Source: Saprospiraceae bacterium (GTDB taxonomy: Bacteria > Bacteroidota > Bacteroidia > Chitinophagales > Saprospiraceae). Taken from it: a stretch of DNA of 64,000 nucleotides. The position numbers and the translations under genes were made by a program. The DNA lies in contig JADJXD010000001.1 in NCBI GenBank assembly GCA_016715985.1, positions 992,001-1,056,000 of the forward strand, read 5' to 3'. Within the stretch, counting starts at the first letter, position 1. Each line of letters begins with the position of its first letter. This document shows, piece after piece, positions 41,882 through 50,696 of the stretch. The notes beneath the pieces were generated by a model, which was not told the DNA's origin, made no database searches, and was given only the letters and a program-made list of their open reading frames with translations.

Positions 41882-43780
41882 ATGACCCGAGAATTAAGTA
41901 ACATCTTTGGCGTAGTATCATTTCTGAAAAAATTCAGTAGTGTTTTACTTTGTTCAATATACACAATTTCTGCTGGCGGACAGATTTCTGTACCTACAGG
42001 TCTGAAAGCTTCAGGGTATGACAGCCATGTCGAAATTATCTGGAATGGCAATCCGGAGCCTTCTCTTTCCTCATACAGACTCTTCAGAAAAGACACCCAG
42101 GGTAATGATTCGCTGATTGCCAATATCAGCAGACTGAATAAATCATACATTGATTTTACCGGCAGAAAAAATAAATCATACACCTACACTTTAACCGCTA
42201 CCAACAATTCGGGTATTGAAAGTCAAAAAACTTCCCCGGTTACAACTTCTACTTATGAAATGAATGATGATGAGCTTCTCACCATGGTTCAGAAATATAC
42301 ATTCAGATACTTTTGGGATTTCGGGCATCCATTTTCAGGATTGGCAAGGGAACGTAATACCGATAATATTGTAACCATCGGTGGTAGTGGATTTGGCATT
42401 ATGACAATTCCTGTGGGCATTGAACGAAATTTTATATCCAGAGAGCAAGGCCTTAATAAATGCCTTCAAATAACTGATTTTTTACTGAATAAAGCAGATC
42501 GTTTTCATGGCGTTTTTCCCCACTGGCTTAATGGTACAACAGGCAAAACGATACCCTTCAGCACAAAAGATAACGGTGCTGATTTGGTGGAGACGGCTTT
42601 CATGATTCAGGGTTTGCTGACAGTAAGGGAATATTTTGATGGAAATGATTCAAAAGAAATTAATCTTAGAGATAATATCACTAAAATTTGGGAAGAAGTA
42701 GAGTGGTCATGGTTCAGGCGTGGGTCTCAAAATATCCTTTTCTGGCATTGGTCACCTGATTTTGGTTGGGATATGAACCATAGAATTACAGGATTTAACG
42801 AGGCACACATTGTTTATTTACTGGCGGCAATGTCTCCTACCTATAGTATTCCTGCTACAGTCTATCACCAGGGTTGGGTGGCTCCGGGTTATGTCAATGG
42901 TTCTGCCTATTATGGCTACCCCCTTCCCGTAGGCGGATTCAGAGGCGGACCTTTATTCTTTTCTCATTATTCTTATTTGGGGTTTGACCCCAGAAATTAT
43001 AAAGATAAATACACCAATTACTTTATAAGAAATACTCAGCATTCATTGATAAATTGGGCTTATTGTGTAGATAATCCCAAAAATTATAAAGGCTACAGCA
43101 CAGAAAGCTGGGGTTTGACTGCCAGTGACAATCCCTTCGGGTACTCAGCACATGAACCCTCACCAGCACGAGATAACGGAACTATCACACCTACAGCCGC
43201 ACTGTCATCCATTCCATATACACCATCACAATCTATGGCAGCTTTAAAGCATTTTTACAGAAGCTTAGGCGACAGACTATGGGGTATTTATGGTTTCTAT
43301 GATGCGTTCAATCTTCAGCAAAACTGGTTTGCAAGTTCATATCTGGCCATTGATCAGGGACCTATTGTATTAATGATTGAAAATTTCAGAACCCAACTTT
43401 TATGGAATCTGTTTATGAAAAATCCGGAAGTGCAGATTATGCTGGATAAACTTGGTTTTGTACAGGATCCGACTATCATCAACAGTACCAATGATGGTGA
43501 ATTAATGAAATTTAAAGTTGAAATATATCCGAATCCGTCCGGAAAATCACAGCGGATAAACATGGTATTCCCAGAATCAGTCGAAAGGGGAAAAAAAATA
43601 ACTGTAGAAGTTTTTGATGTTAACGGCAAAAACATTCAAATAGTAAATTTAAGTGAATCGATTGGTAATTCTTTAATGCATTATGAGATGGACACTTCCG
43701 GTTGGGGTAACGGCATTTTTATTCTGAAAATTAACTCAGAAGAAAATGTGATTATAAAAAAAGTCATTATTAATTATTAA
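41882..43780 (+). CDS. T9SS-exported GH144 family glucanase with FN3 domain
   Basis: 632 residues from the ATG at 41882; the frame is open to 41777, but only the later start places the signal peptide (SVLLCSIYTISAGG) near the N-terminus. An FN3-like domain (GLKASGYDSHVEIIWNG) precedes the PF10091/GH144 catalytic domain (FRYFWDFGHP, GFGIMTIPVGIER, FNEAHIVYLLAAMSPTYSI, ESWGLTASDNP, GTITPTAALSSIPYTP, LWGIYGFYDAFN, IDQGPIVLMIENF). The last ~85 residues are a T9SS sorting domain (YPNPSG..). GH144 enzymes from Chitinophaga are endo-beta-1,2-glucanases. Surface or released endo-acting enzyme of the locus. Confidence 0.82.
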   Translation: MTRELSNIFGVVSFLKKFSSVLLCSIYTISAGGQISVPTGLKASGYDSHVEIIWNGNPEPSLSSYRLFRKDTQGNDSLIANISRLNKSYIDFTGRKNKSYTYTLTATNNSGIESQKTSPVTTSTYEMNDDELLTMVQKYTFRYFWDFGHPFSGLARERNTDNIVTIGGSGFGIMTIPVGIERNFISREQGLNKCLQITDFLLNKADRFHGVFPHWLNGTTGKTIPFSTKDNGADLVETAFMIQGLLTVREYFDGNDSKEINLRDNITKIWEEVEWSWFRRGSQNILFWHWSPDFGWDMNHRITGFNEAHIVYLLAAMSPTYSIPATVYHQGWVAPGYVNGSAYYGYPLPVGGFRGGPLFFSHYSYLGFDPRNYKDKYTNYFIRNTQHSLINWAYCVDNPKNYKGYSTESWGLTASDNPFGYSAHEPSPARDNGTITPTAALSSIPYTPSQSMAALKHFYRSLGDRLWGIYGFYDAFNLQQNWFASSYLAIDQGPIVLMIENFRTQLLWNLFMKNPEVQIMLDKLGFVQDPTIINSTNDGELMKFKVEIYPNPSGKSQRINMVFPESVERGKKITVEVFDVNGKNIQIVNLSESIGNSLMHYEMDTSGWGNGIFILKINSEENVIIKKVIINY

Positions 43781-43798
43781 CAAACTAAAAAAGATGGA

Positions 43799-46700
43799 AT
43801 GATGAAAAGTTTACAAATTTTGTTTTTAGTATTTGCCATGTCCTTTATGGTGCAGGCACAAATGTATGAAGATTTTGAAAGTGGTACTTCTACCCTTCCA
43901 TGGGCAGGAATAAACGGTGCTACTTTTGAAACTGTTGAAAATCCCGACAAAGACGCTTTGAATGGTAGTGGATTTGTGGGTCAGGTGACAAATAACGGCA
44001 CCAGTGATTTCAATTTTATTATCACTGACCTTCCTCAGGCCGCAGACCTGAGCAAAAATAATTTATTCAAAATGAAAGTATGGGCACCATTTGCACCATC
44101 CAGAATTTTGTTCAAATTTGAAGGTGGTGGTAAAGGTGTTGAGAAATTTGCAGAAATTACTGAAGCCGGTAAATGGGTAGAATATACCTTTGACCTTTCA
44201 GCAGGCGCAGAATTTCCGGAGCTTACCAAGATATTGATTGCCTTCAATCCTTTTACTACACCACAGGAAGGAGTCTTTTATTTTGATGATATATCCGGAA
44301 GTGAAGCAATAGAATATTATGAAACGTTTGAAACAGGAAATGAAATGGGATGGCTCGCTCTGGACGGTGCATTGGAAGCTCCTGTTGACAATCCTGATCC
44401 GAATGTCGTTAATAACAGTGAAAAAGTTGGTAAATACACCAAATCAGGTGCACACTCTTACAGCCTTTTGTTGGCTGACAGAGGAACTGAAGCATTTGAT
44501 ATGAGTATCTTAAACCAGTTTAAACTCCATGTTTGGTCACCTGTTGCATCACAGATATTATTAAAACTGGAAGGTCCCGGAGGTCCTGCAATTGAAAAAA
44601 TCGCTAATATCGGGCTGACTAATCAATGGCAGGAATATACTTTTGACTTCTCTGCTGCAAAGGATTTTACACACCTTACCAAAGTCATTATCTTTTTTGA
44701 TCCTGGTGTTGAAACAAGTGCGGATGATTATTATTTTGATAATTTATTTGCCGTTTCCAAAGGAGTATGTGAAGGTGTTGCTGCAAATCCAAATATGATA
44801 GATGATTTTGAATGTAACCGAAATGCCACATACGTTAATGGGTGGGATAAACTTTCTGTCATCAATAACCCTGCTCCAAATCCAGTCAATAATTCTGCAA
44901 AAGTAGGAAGATATGACGATCCTGAAGGTGAGCCTTGGGCAGCTTTAGTAATTGATTCACACAATCCATTTAATCTGTCAGAAAACAATCAGTTAAAAGC
45001 AAAAATCTGGTCATCAAAAGCTGTCAGAGTGCTTTTTAAGTTGGAAGGTGGCACATCTCCTGCAAAAGAAGTATTTCAGAATATCACAGAGTTGAATCAG
45101 TGGGTTGATTACGAAATAGACTTTAGTGATCAGGCGATTGCAAGTCATAAAAAAATTGCCATTTTCTTCAATGCCGGCGAAGAGTCGGAGCCGGGAGATG
45201 TTTATTTTATTGACAATCTTGAATGGGGAGTCAAAACCGTTACGGATCTTGAAAACTTTGAGAATGGTGCATTTCTTCCATGGGCTCCGTTGGACGACTT
45301 AGCTGTTCTGCATGGTTCATTTGAAGTTATAGACAATCCTGCTCCAGGTGAACCAAATACTTCTGCAAAAGTAGGAAAATATACCAAAGGAACTTCTGAA
45401 TTCTCTACATTGGCAGCTGTTGCACCTTCTATTCTGGATATTTCAGAAAAACCTCAATATAATCTGGATGTATGGGCACCGATAGGATCCACATCCGTAA
45501 GTATGATCCTTGAAAGCGGAATCAACGGAAACAAAGAAGTAAACAGAGAAATAAAAAATGCAGGAAACTGGGAAACCTTATCATTTAACTTCAGTGAATT
45601 CCAAACCATCACAGATTGGGCTGCTCTAAAACTAATTTTCAATCCCGGAACTGCTGAACCGGGTGCAATGTTCTTCTTTGACAATTTAAGACAAGGAGAA
45701 GCTACAGTTGATCCTTGTGAAACAGTTGTTGCTATCCCGAATATATTGGACGATTTCGAGTGTCAGAGAAATTATGAATATGGTGCAGGTGCATCACTTC
45801 TGACTGTGGTCAACAATCCACTCCAGGTTCAGGCTAATGGATCTACTAAAGTTGGACTTTACAAAGATCAGCCCAATGAACCTTGGTCAGCACTTTGTCT
45901 TGAGAATCCTGATGGATTTGATCTAAGCATTTTCAATCAGCTGGAACTTCAGGTACTTACATCTGTTGCTGATGCACCTGTCCTGCTTAAATTAGAAGGT
46001 GGATCCAGTCCTGCAAAAGAAGTCTGGACTACTGGTGGCGCAGCTGGTGAATGGATAACCCTAACTGCCGACTTCTCAAGTGAGATAACAAACGACCATA
46101 AAAGAGTTTGTGCCTTCTTTAATGGAGGCGTCACCACGACCACTGTTGATGATTATTATATTGATAATATCAGATTTGCCCGAGCTCCATATGATGCTTG
46201 TCTGATCAATTTCGAAACACCAGAGTTTACTTCTTTGACCTGGAATTATTTCCCAGCAGACGATGCAGGAGGATTTGAATTAGTTGATAATCCGGACAAG
46301 TCAGGTATCAACACTTCAGACAAAGTAGGAAAAGCCATAGAAAAAGCAACAGGTGGAGAAGTATGGCAAGGAATGTTCACGGATCTTGATAGTTACATAG
46401 ATATCAGTCAGACTAAAAAAATAAAAATGAAAGTTTGGTCTCCACAGATTGTTCCAATCGTAATGAAACTTGAGCGACCGCTTAAGCCAGGTGCACCCGG
46501 ATCAGGTGATAACCCAGTAACGAATACTAAAATCAACGAATGGGAAGAGTTAACATGGGATTTTAGTACTACTACGATTGTTGATGACGGACAATATGCC
46601 AGAATTACACTAATATGGGATATCAACAGCCTTCCACCGAGTGATGTTATTTACTATTTTGATGACGTAAAACTGGATGGTACAAGTTGTGGTGAGCCAT

Positions 46701-46963
46701 CTGTCAGTACAGTGGACAATAAACTTACAAGTATGTTCATCAGCCCGAATCCGGTGAATGACTTACTTAGAGTACACAATACCGAAAAGATAGCACGAAC
46801 TGAAATATTAAATGTGTTTGGTCAGCGTCTTGCAGTTATTCAGAATAATTTTTCTGATAATCAATACATTAACGTATCAGCCTTCAGCAACGGATCTTAT
46901 ATTTTAGTAGGATATTCTGCTGAAAACAGAGCAATATCTCAGGCACGGTTCATTAAAATATAA
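43799..46963 (+). CDS. T9SS protein of six carbohydrate-binding-like modules
   Basis: 1,054 residues with a signal peptide (QILFLVFAMSFMVQA). Six ~150-residue modules follow, each opening with DFE/NFE (YEDFESG, YETFETG, DDFECNR, ENFENG, DDFECQR, INFETPE), a VDNPD/NNPAP turn with NTSxKVGKY, an LKLEGG strand, a W-x-E/T-x-x-F-D-F-S strand and a YFDNL-type end. The C-terminus is a T9SS domain (ISPNPVNDLLRVHN). The pattern resembles jelly-roll CBM4/9/22-like folds. It has no catalytic motif and lies between the two GH144 genes, so a surface glycan-binding role is likely. Not matched to a named CBM family. Confidence 0.75.
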   Translation: MMKSLQILFLVFAMSFMVQAQMYEDFESGTSTLPWAGINGATFETVENPDKDALNGSGFVGQVTNNGTSDFNFIITDLPQAADLSKNNLFKMKVWAPFAPSRILFKFEGGGKGVEKFAEITEAGKWVEYTFDLSAGAEFPELTKILIAFNPFTTPQEGVFYFDDISGSEAIEYYETFETGNEMGWLALDGALEAPVDNPDPNVVNNSEKVGKYTKSGAHSYSLLLADRGTEAFDMSILNQFKLHVWSPVASQILLKLEGPGGPAIEKIANIGLTNQWQEYTFDFSAAKDFTHLTKVIIFFDPGVETSADDYYFDNLFAVSKGVCEGVAANPNMIDDFECNRNATYVNGWDKLSVINNPAPNPVNNSAKVGRYDDPEGEPWAALVIDSHNPFNLSENNQLKAKIWSSKAVRVLFKLEGGTSPAKEVFQNITELNQWVDYEIDFSDQAIASHKKIAIFFNAGEESEPGDVYFIDNLEWGVKTVTDLENFENGAFLPWAPLDDLAVLHGSFEVIDNPAPGEPNTSAKVGKYTKGTSEFSTLAAVAPSILDISEKPQYNLDVWAPIGSTSVSMILESGINGNKEVNREIKNAGNWETLSFNFSEFQTITDWAALKLIFNPGTAEPGAMFFFDNLRQGEATVDPCETVVAIPNILDDFECQRNYEYGAGASLLTVVNNPLQVQANGSTKVGLYKDQPNEPWSALCLENPDGFDLSIFNQLELQVLTSVADAPVLLKLEGGSSPAKEVWTTGGAAGEWITLTADFSSEITNDHKRVCAFFNGGVTTTTVDDYYIDNIRFARAPYDACLINFETPEFTSLTWNYFPADDAGGFELVDNPDKSGINTSDKVGKAIEKATGGEVWQGMFTDLDSYIDISQTKKIKMKVWSPQIVPIVMKLERPLKPGAPGSGDNPVTNTKINEWEELTWDFSTTTIVDDGQYARITLIWDINSLPPSDVIYYFDDVKLDGTSCGEPSVSTVDNKLTSMFISPNPVNDLLRVHNTEKIARTEILNVFGQRLAVIQNNFSDNQYINVSAFSNGSYILVGYSAENRAISQARFIKI

Positions 46964-46980
46964 TCTTCATTTATTGATCA

Positions 46981-47014
46981 TTTACAGGAGAGTAAAATTT
47001 TACTCTCCTGTAAA
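46981..47014. terminator. 34-bp perfect palindrome between operon genes
   Basis: TTTACAGGAGAGTAAAA followed by its exact reverse complement, 17 nt after the six-module gene. It contains A/T tracts at the centre and ends in TAAATTCTT. It may be a partial terminator or an mRNA-stabilising hairpin that lowers downstream expression. Confidence 0.55.
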
Positions 47015-47034
47015 TTCTTATCTGATATCAACAT

Positions 47035-48408
47035 ATGCTAATCTATAAATCCATATTATGTTTAGCGGGCTTGCTATTGGTGCAATCCTGTAATGTCAAA
47101 TCAGACATCAGCGTTCAGAAATATGACCGAAAAGAACTGAAAGAAAGAACATTCAGATACTTTTGGGATCAGGCACACAAAGAAAATTATCAGATTCCGG
47201 ACAGGTATCCTACAGATGCATTTTCAAGTATTGCAGCAACCGGATTTGGGCTGAGTGCTTATATTACCGGTATTGAAAACAAATATATCACAAGACAGGA
47301 AGGAGCAGAAAGGGTATTGAAAACAATCCAAACACTTTGGCAACTTCCGCAATCAGAAAATCCGGAAGGTATCGCAGGATACAAAGGCTTTTTCTATCAC
47401 TTTTTGAATACCAATACTGCGCTGAGATTTAAGCAAGTGGAGTTATCCTCTATAGATACTGGTTTGCTGATGGCAGGTGTATTGTCTGTACAGAGTTATT
47501 TTGATGGAACGGACAGCACAGAAACACAAATTCGTGCATTATCAGACAGTCTTTACCATAGGGTAGATTGGGCCTGGATGATGAATGATAAAAACAGACT
47601 TTCTATGGGATGGCATCCTGAAAAAGGTTTTTTGAGTGCACAATGGCAAGGATATAATGAAGCCATGATCTTACTGATAATGGCCATCGCTTCCCCAACA
47701 CATCCGATTCCTGCAAATACCTGGCAGACTTGGTGTGAAACATATGAATGGGACAAATTTTATGATGACGAATTTATCCAGTTTGACCCTCTTTTCGGGC
47801 ATCAATACAGTCATATCTGGATAGATTTCAGAGGAATTCGCGATGACTACATGAAAAGCAGGAACAGTGATTATTTTGAAAACTCTAAAAAAGCAACATT
47901 AGCAAACAGAGCTTACTGCATTGCAAATCCGGGCGGATTTAAGGGATATGGCCCTGACAATTGGGGACTGACGGCTTGTGATGGTCCATCCGGCAAAAAG
48001 CTCCATTTGGATGGTAGAGATATTCAGTTTTTCGATTATCGGGCAAGAGGAGCGAGTAGTAAGCAGATTGTCGATGATGGTACAATATCTCCTACCGCAG
48101 CCGGCGGATCATTTCCGTTTACGCCGGTAGAATCTGAAAAAGCCCTTGAGAACATGTGGAACAGTCATTATTCAAATCTCATCGGAGAATATGGATTTAA
48201 AGATGCCTTTAACCTGACATTCCGGGATGAAAAAAATCCGGATGGTTGGTTTGACATAGATTATCTCGGAATAGATCAGGGTCCGATTCTTTTACAAATT
48301 GAAAATCATGAAACAGAATTGATCTGGAATGTGATGAAAAAAAATCCCTATATTATTGATGGCCTCAAAAAAGCCGGATTTACAGGTGGGTGGCTTGAAA
48401 AAATTTAA
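47035..48408 (+). CDS. GH144 family lipoprotein glucanase
   Basis: 457 residues. Lipoprotein signal with lipobox LVQSC (Cys near 19), then a full PF10091/GH144 domain: RTFRYFWDQAH, GFGLSAYITGIE, DTGLLMAGVLSVQSYFDG (quoted in part), GYNEAMILLIMAIASPTHPI (quoted in part), DNWGLTACDGP, DDGTISPTAAGGSFPFTP, GEYGFKDAFN, IDQGPILLQIENHE. No T9SS tail, so it is anchored, probably in the periplasm or on the surface. It should trim beta-1,2-glucan fragments made by the first GH144. Confidence 0.85.
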   Translation: MLIYKSILCLAGLLLVQSCNVKSDISVQKYDRKELKERTFRYFWDQAHKENYQIPDRYPTDAFSSIAATGFGLSAYITGIENKYITRQEGAERVLKTIQTLWQLPQSENPEGIAGYKGFFYHFLNTNTALRFKQVELSSIDTGLLMAGVLSVQSYFDGTDSTETQIRALSDSLYHRVDWAWMMNDKNRLSMGWHPEKGFLSAQWQGYNEAMILLIMAIASPTHPIPANTWQTWCETYEWDKFYDDEFIQFDPLFGHQYSHIWIDFRGIRDDYMKSRNSDYFENSKKATLANRAYCIANPGGFKGYGPDNWGLTACDGPSGKKLHLDGRDIQFFDYRARGASSKQIVDDGTISPTAAGGSFPFTPVESEKALENMWNSHYSNLIGEYGFKDAFNLTFRDEKNPDGWFDIDYLGIDQGPILLQIENHETELIWNVMKKNPYIIDGLKKAGFTGGWLEKI

Positions 48409-48417
48409 AAAAATAAA

Positions 48418-50664
48418 ATGAATATAAAACACAAAAATATAATCTACATGTCTTTCTTGTTACTGATGGCAGGGGCATGTTCGCAAAAATCAACACAACC
48501 AGCTCGTAAAGATTCCTCCCAAAAAGATCCTTTTATAGAAAATTTGCTGGCAAAAATGACATTGGATGAAAAACTGGGACAGATGACATTATTCACTACT
48601 GACTGGGAAGTTACGGGTCCCACTATCAGAGGTGGTTATGAAAATGATATTTTGGAAGGAAGATGCGGCGCTTTATTTAACAGTCACACTGTTGATTTTA
48701 CGACCCGCCTTCAGAAAATTGCAGTTGAAAAAAGCCGGCTGAAAATTCCGTTATTATTTGGCTACGACGTAATACATGGCTACAAAACCATGTTTCCGAT
48801 TCCATTAGGTGAAGCTGCGAGTTGGGATTTGGATGCTATCGAAATGTCAGCATCTATCATGTCCAAAGAAGGAGCCGCTGCTGGACTACATTGGACATTC
48901 GCCCCGATGGTAGATATCACACGTGAACCTCGATGGGGAAGAGTTATGGAAGGTGCCGGTGAAGATGCCTACCTGGGTTCTGCGATTGCCGCTGCCCGCG
49001 TTAAAGGCATACAGGGAAAAGGGTTCGATAATGCCGACAAACTTGTGGCTTGTGTAAAACATTTTGCAGCCTATGGCGCACCTATGGGAGGAAGGGATTA
49101 TAATACTGTCGATATGAGCGAACGGACTTTCAGAGAAGTATATTTACCACCCTACAAAGCTGCAATCGATGCAGGTGCACTTACTGTCATGACTTCATTT
49201 AATGATTATGATGGAGTACCCGCTTCAGGTAGCAAATATTTACTTACAGATATTCTCAGAGATGAGTGGGGCTTTAATGGTTTTGTCGTTACAGATTACA
49301 CTTCTATCAATGAGATGGTAGAGCATGGAGTCGTAAAAGATGAGACAGATGCAGGTATTCTTGCTGTACAGGCAGGTGTTGATATGGATATGCAGGGGGC
49401 AATCTTTCAGGATAAAATTAAAGCTGGTCTTCAGGATGGCAGAATTAATATAAGTCAAATCGATAACAGCGTCAGAAGTATTTTACGAATCAAAAAAATG
49501 TTGGGTCTATTTGAAAATCCATTTAAATTTTCTGACAAAAACAGGGAAGCTGCAACGATTATGGCACCGGCTCATCTGGATGCTGCCCGGGATATGGCTA
49601 AAAAATCTGTTGTAATGCTGAAAAACAGTGGTGTTCTCCCCATCAAAAAAGGCTCCAAAATAGCAGTCATAGGGCCTTTGGCTAATGATAAAAATAATCT
49701 CATAGGCGCATGGTCGGGTTCAGGTGAAGGACGACATTGTGTGAGTTTACTGGAAGGTCTGCAAGCAAGGTCAAAAGATTCTGATCTGACTTTAACATAT
49801 GCAAAAGGTTGCGAGATTGAAGGAGCAGATACTCGTGGATTTCCGGAGGCAATAGATGCTGTACGAAATGCAGATATCATTATTCTGGCTATCGGTGAGC
49901 ATAAAGATATGAGTGGAGAAGCAACCGCAAAAGCTAAAATAAGAATCCCCGGAAAACAGGAAGAATTATTGAAAGCCTTAAAAGCAACAGGTAAACCTGT
50001 GATCACAGTACTCATGAATGGCAGACCTCTTATTCTGGAAGATACGGACAGGAATTCAGACGCTTTACTTGAAACCTGGTGGCTTGGCACAATGACAGGC
50101 CATGCAATCACAGACATATTGCTGGGTGACTACAATCCTTCCGGAAAACTACCGATTAGCTTTCCGAGACATGAAGGTCAAATACCAGTTTTTTATAGCT
50201 ATAAAAGTACCGGGAGACCATTTGTTGAAGATCTGAAATATCGGACAAAGTATATCGACATGCCCCATACACCATTGTATCCTTTCGGTTTTGGCCTGAG
50301 TTATACGACTTTCAAATACAGTGATATAAAAACGGATAAGACTAATTTTCTCAAATCCGAATCAGTTAAATTTACTGTAAATATTACAAATACAGGAAAT
50401 TATGATGGTGAAGAAATTGTCCAGCTTTATGTAAGGGATTTGGTGGGAAGTGTTACAAGACCGGTGCGTGAATTGAAAGCATTCCAAAAAATATTCCTTA
50501 AAAAAGGAGAGACAAAAACAGTTAACTTTACCTTGTCCGAAAAAGATCTTGCATTTTATGACAGGGATATGAAATGGGGTACAGAGCCCGGCGAATTTGA
50601 TATTTATATAGGTGAAAGTTCTGACACAAATAATAATGTCAGAATCAACCTGGTAGAAAAATAA
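48418..50664 (+). CDS. GH3 beta-glucosidase lipoprotein
   Basis: 748 residues with a lipobox (LLLMAGAC). It has the three-domain GH3 layout: TIM barrel with PRWGRVMEGAGED and KHFAAYG, nucleophile Asp in GFVVTDYTS near residue 290, alpha/beta sandwich with HKDMSGEA (acid/base region) near 500, and a C-terminal FnIII domain (YDGEEIVQLYVRD). It releases glucose from short gluco-oligosaccharides; next to GH144 genes the likely substrates are sophorose and sophorooligosaccharides (inference). Ten bases after the GH144 gene. Confidence 0.9.
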   Translation: MNIKHKNIIYMSFLLLMAGACSQKSTQPARKDSSQKDPFIENLLAKMTLDEKLGQMTLFTTDWEVTGPTIRGGYENDILEGRCGALFNSHTVDFTTRLQKIAVEKSRLKIPLLFGYDVIHGYKTMFPIPLGEAASWDLDAIEMSASIMSKEGAAAGLHWTFAPMVDITREPRWGRVMEGAGEDAYLGSAIAAARVKGIQGKGFDNADKLVACVKHFAAYGAPMGGRDYNTVDMSERTFREVYLPPYKAAIDAGALTVMTSFNDYDGVPASGSKYLLTDILRDEWGFNGFVVTDYTSINEMVEHGVVKDETDAGILAVQAGVDMDMQGAIFQDKIKAGLQDGRINISQIDNSVRSILRIKKMLGLFENPFKFSDKNREAATIMAPAHLDAARDMAKKSVVMLKNSGVLPIKKGSKIAVIGPLANDKNNLIGAWSGSGEGRHCVSLLEGLQARSKDSDLTLTYAKGCEIEGADTRGFPEAIDAVRNADIIILAIGEHKDMSGEATAKAKIRIPGKQEELLKALKATGKPVITVLMNGRPLILEDTDRNSDALLETWWLGTMTGHAITDILLGDYNPSGKLPISFPRHEGQIPVFYSYKSTGRPFVEDLKYRTKYIDMPHTPLYPFGFGLSYTTFKYSDIKTDKTNFLKSESVKFTVNITNTGNYDGEEIVQLYVRDLVGSVTRPVRELKAFQKIFLKKGETKTVNFTLSEKDLAFYDRDMKWGTEPGEFDIYIGESSDTNNNVRINLVEK

Positions 50665-50696
50665 TTAATTTTTAGAAATACTAAATACACATAATC

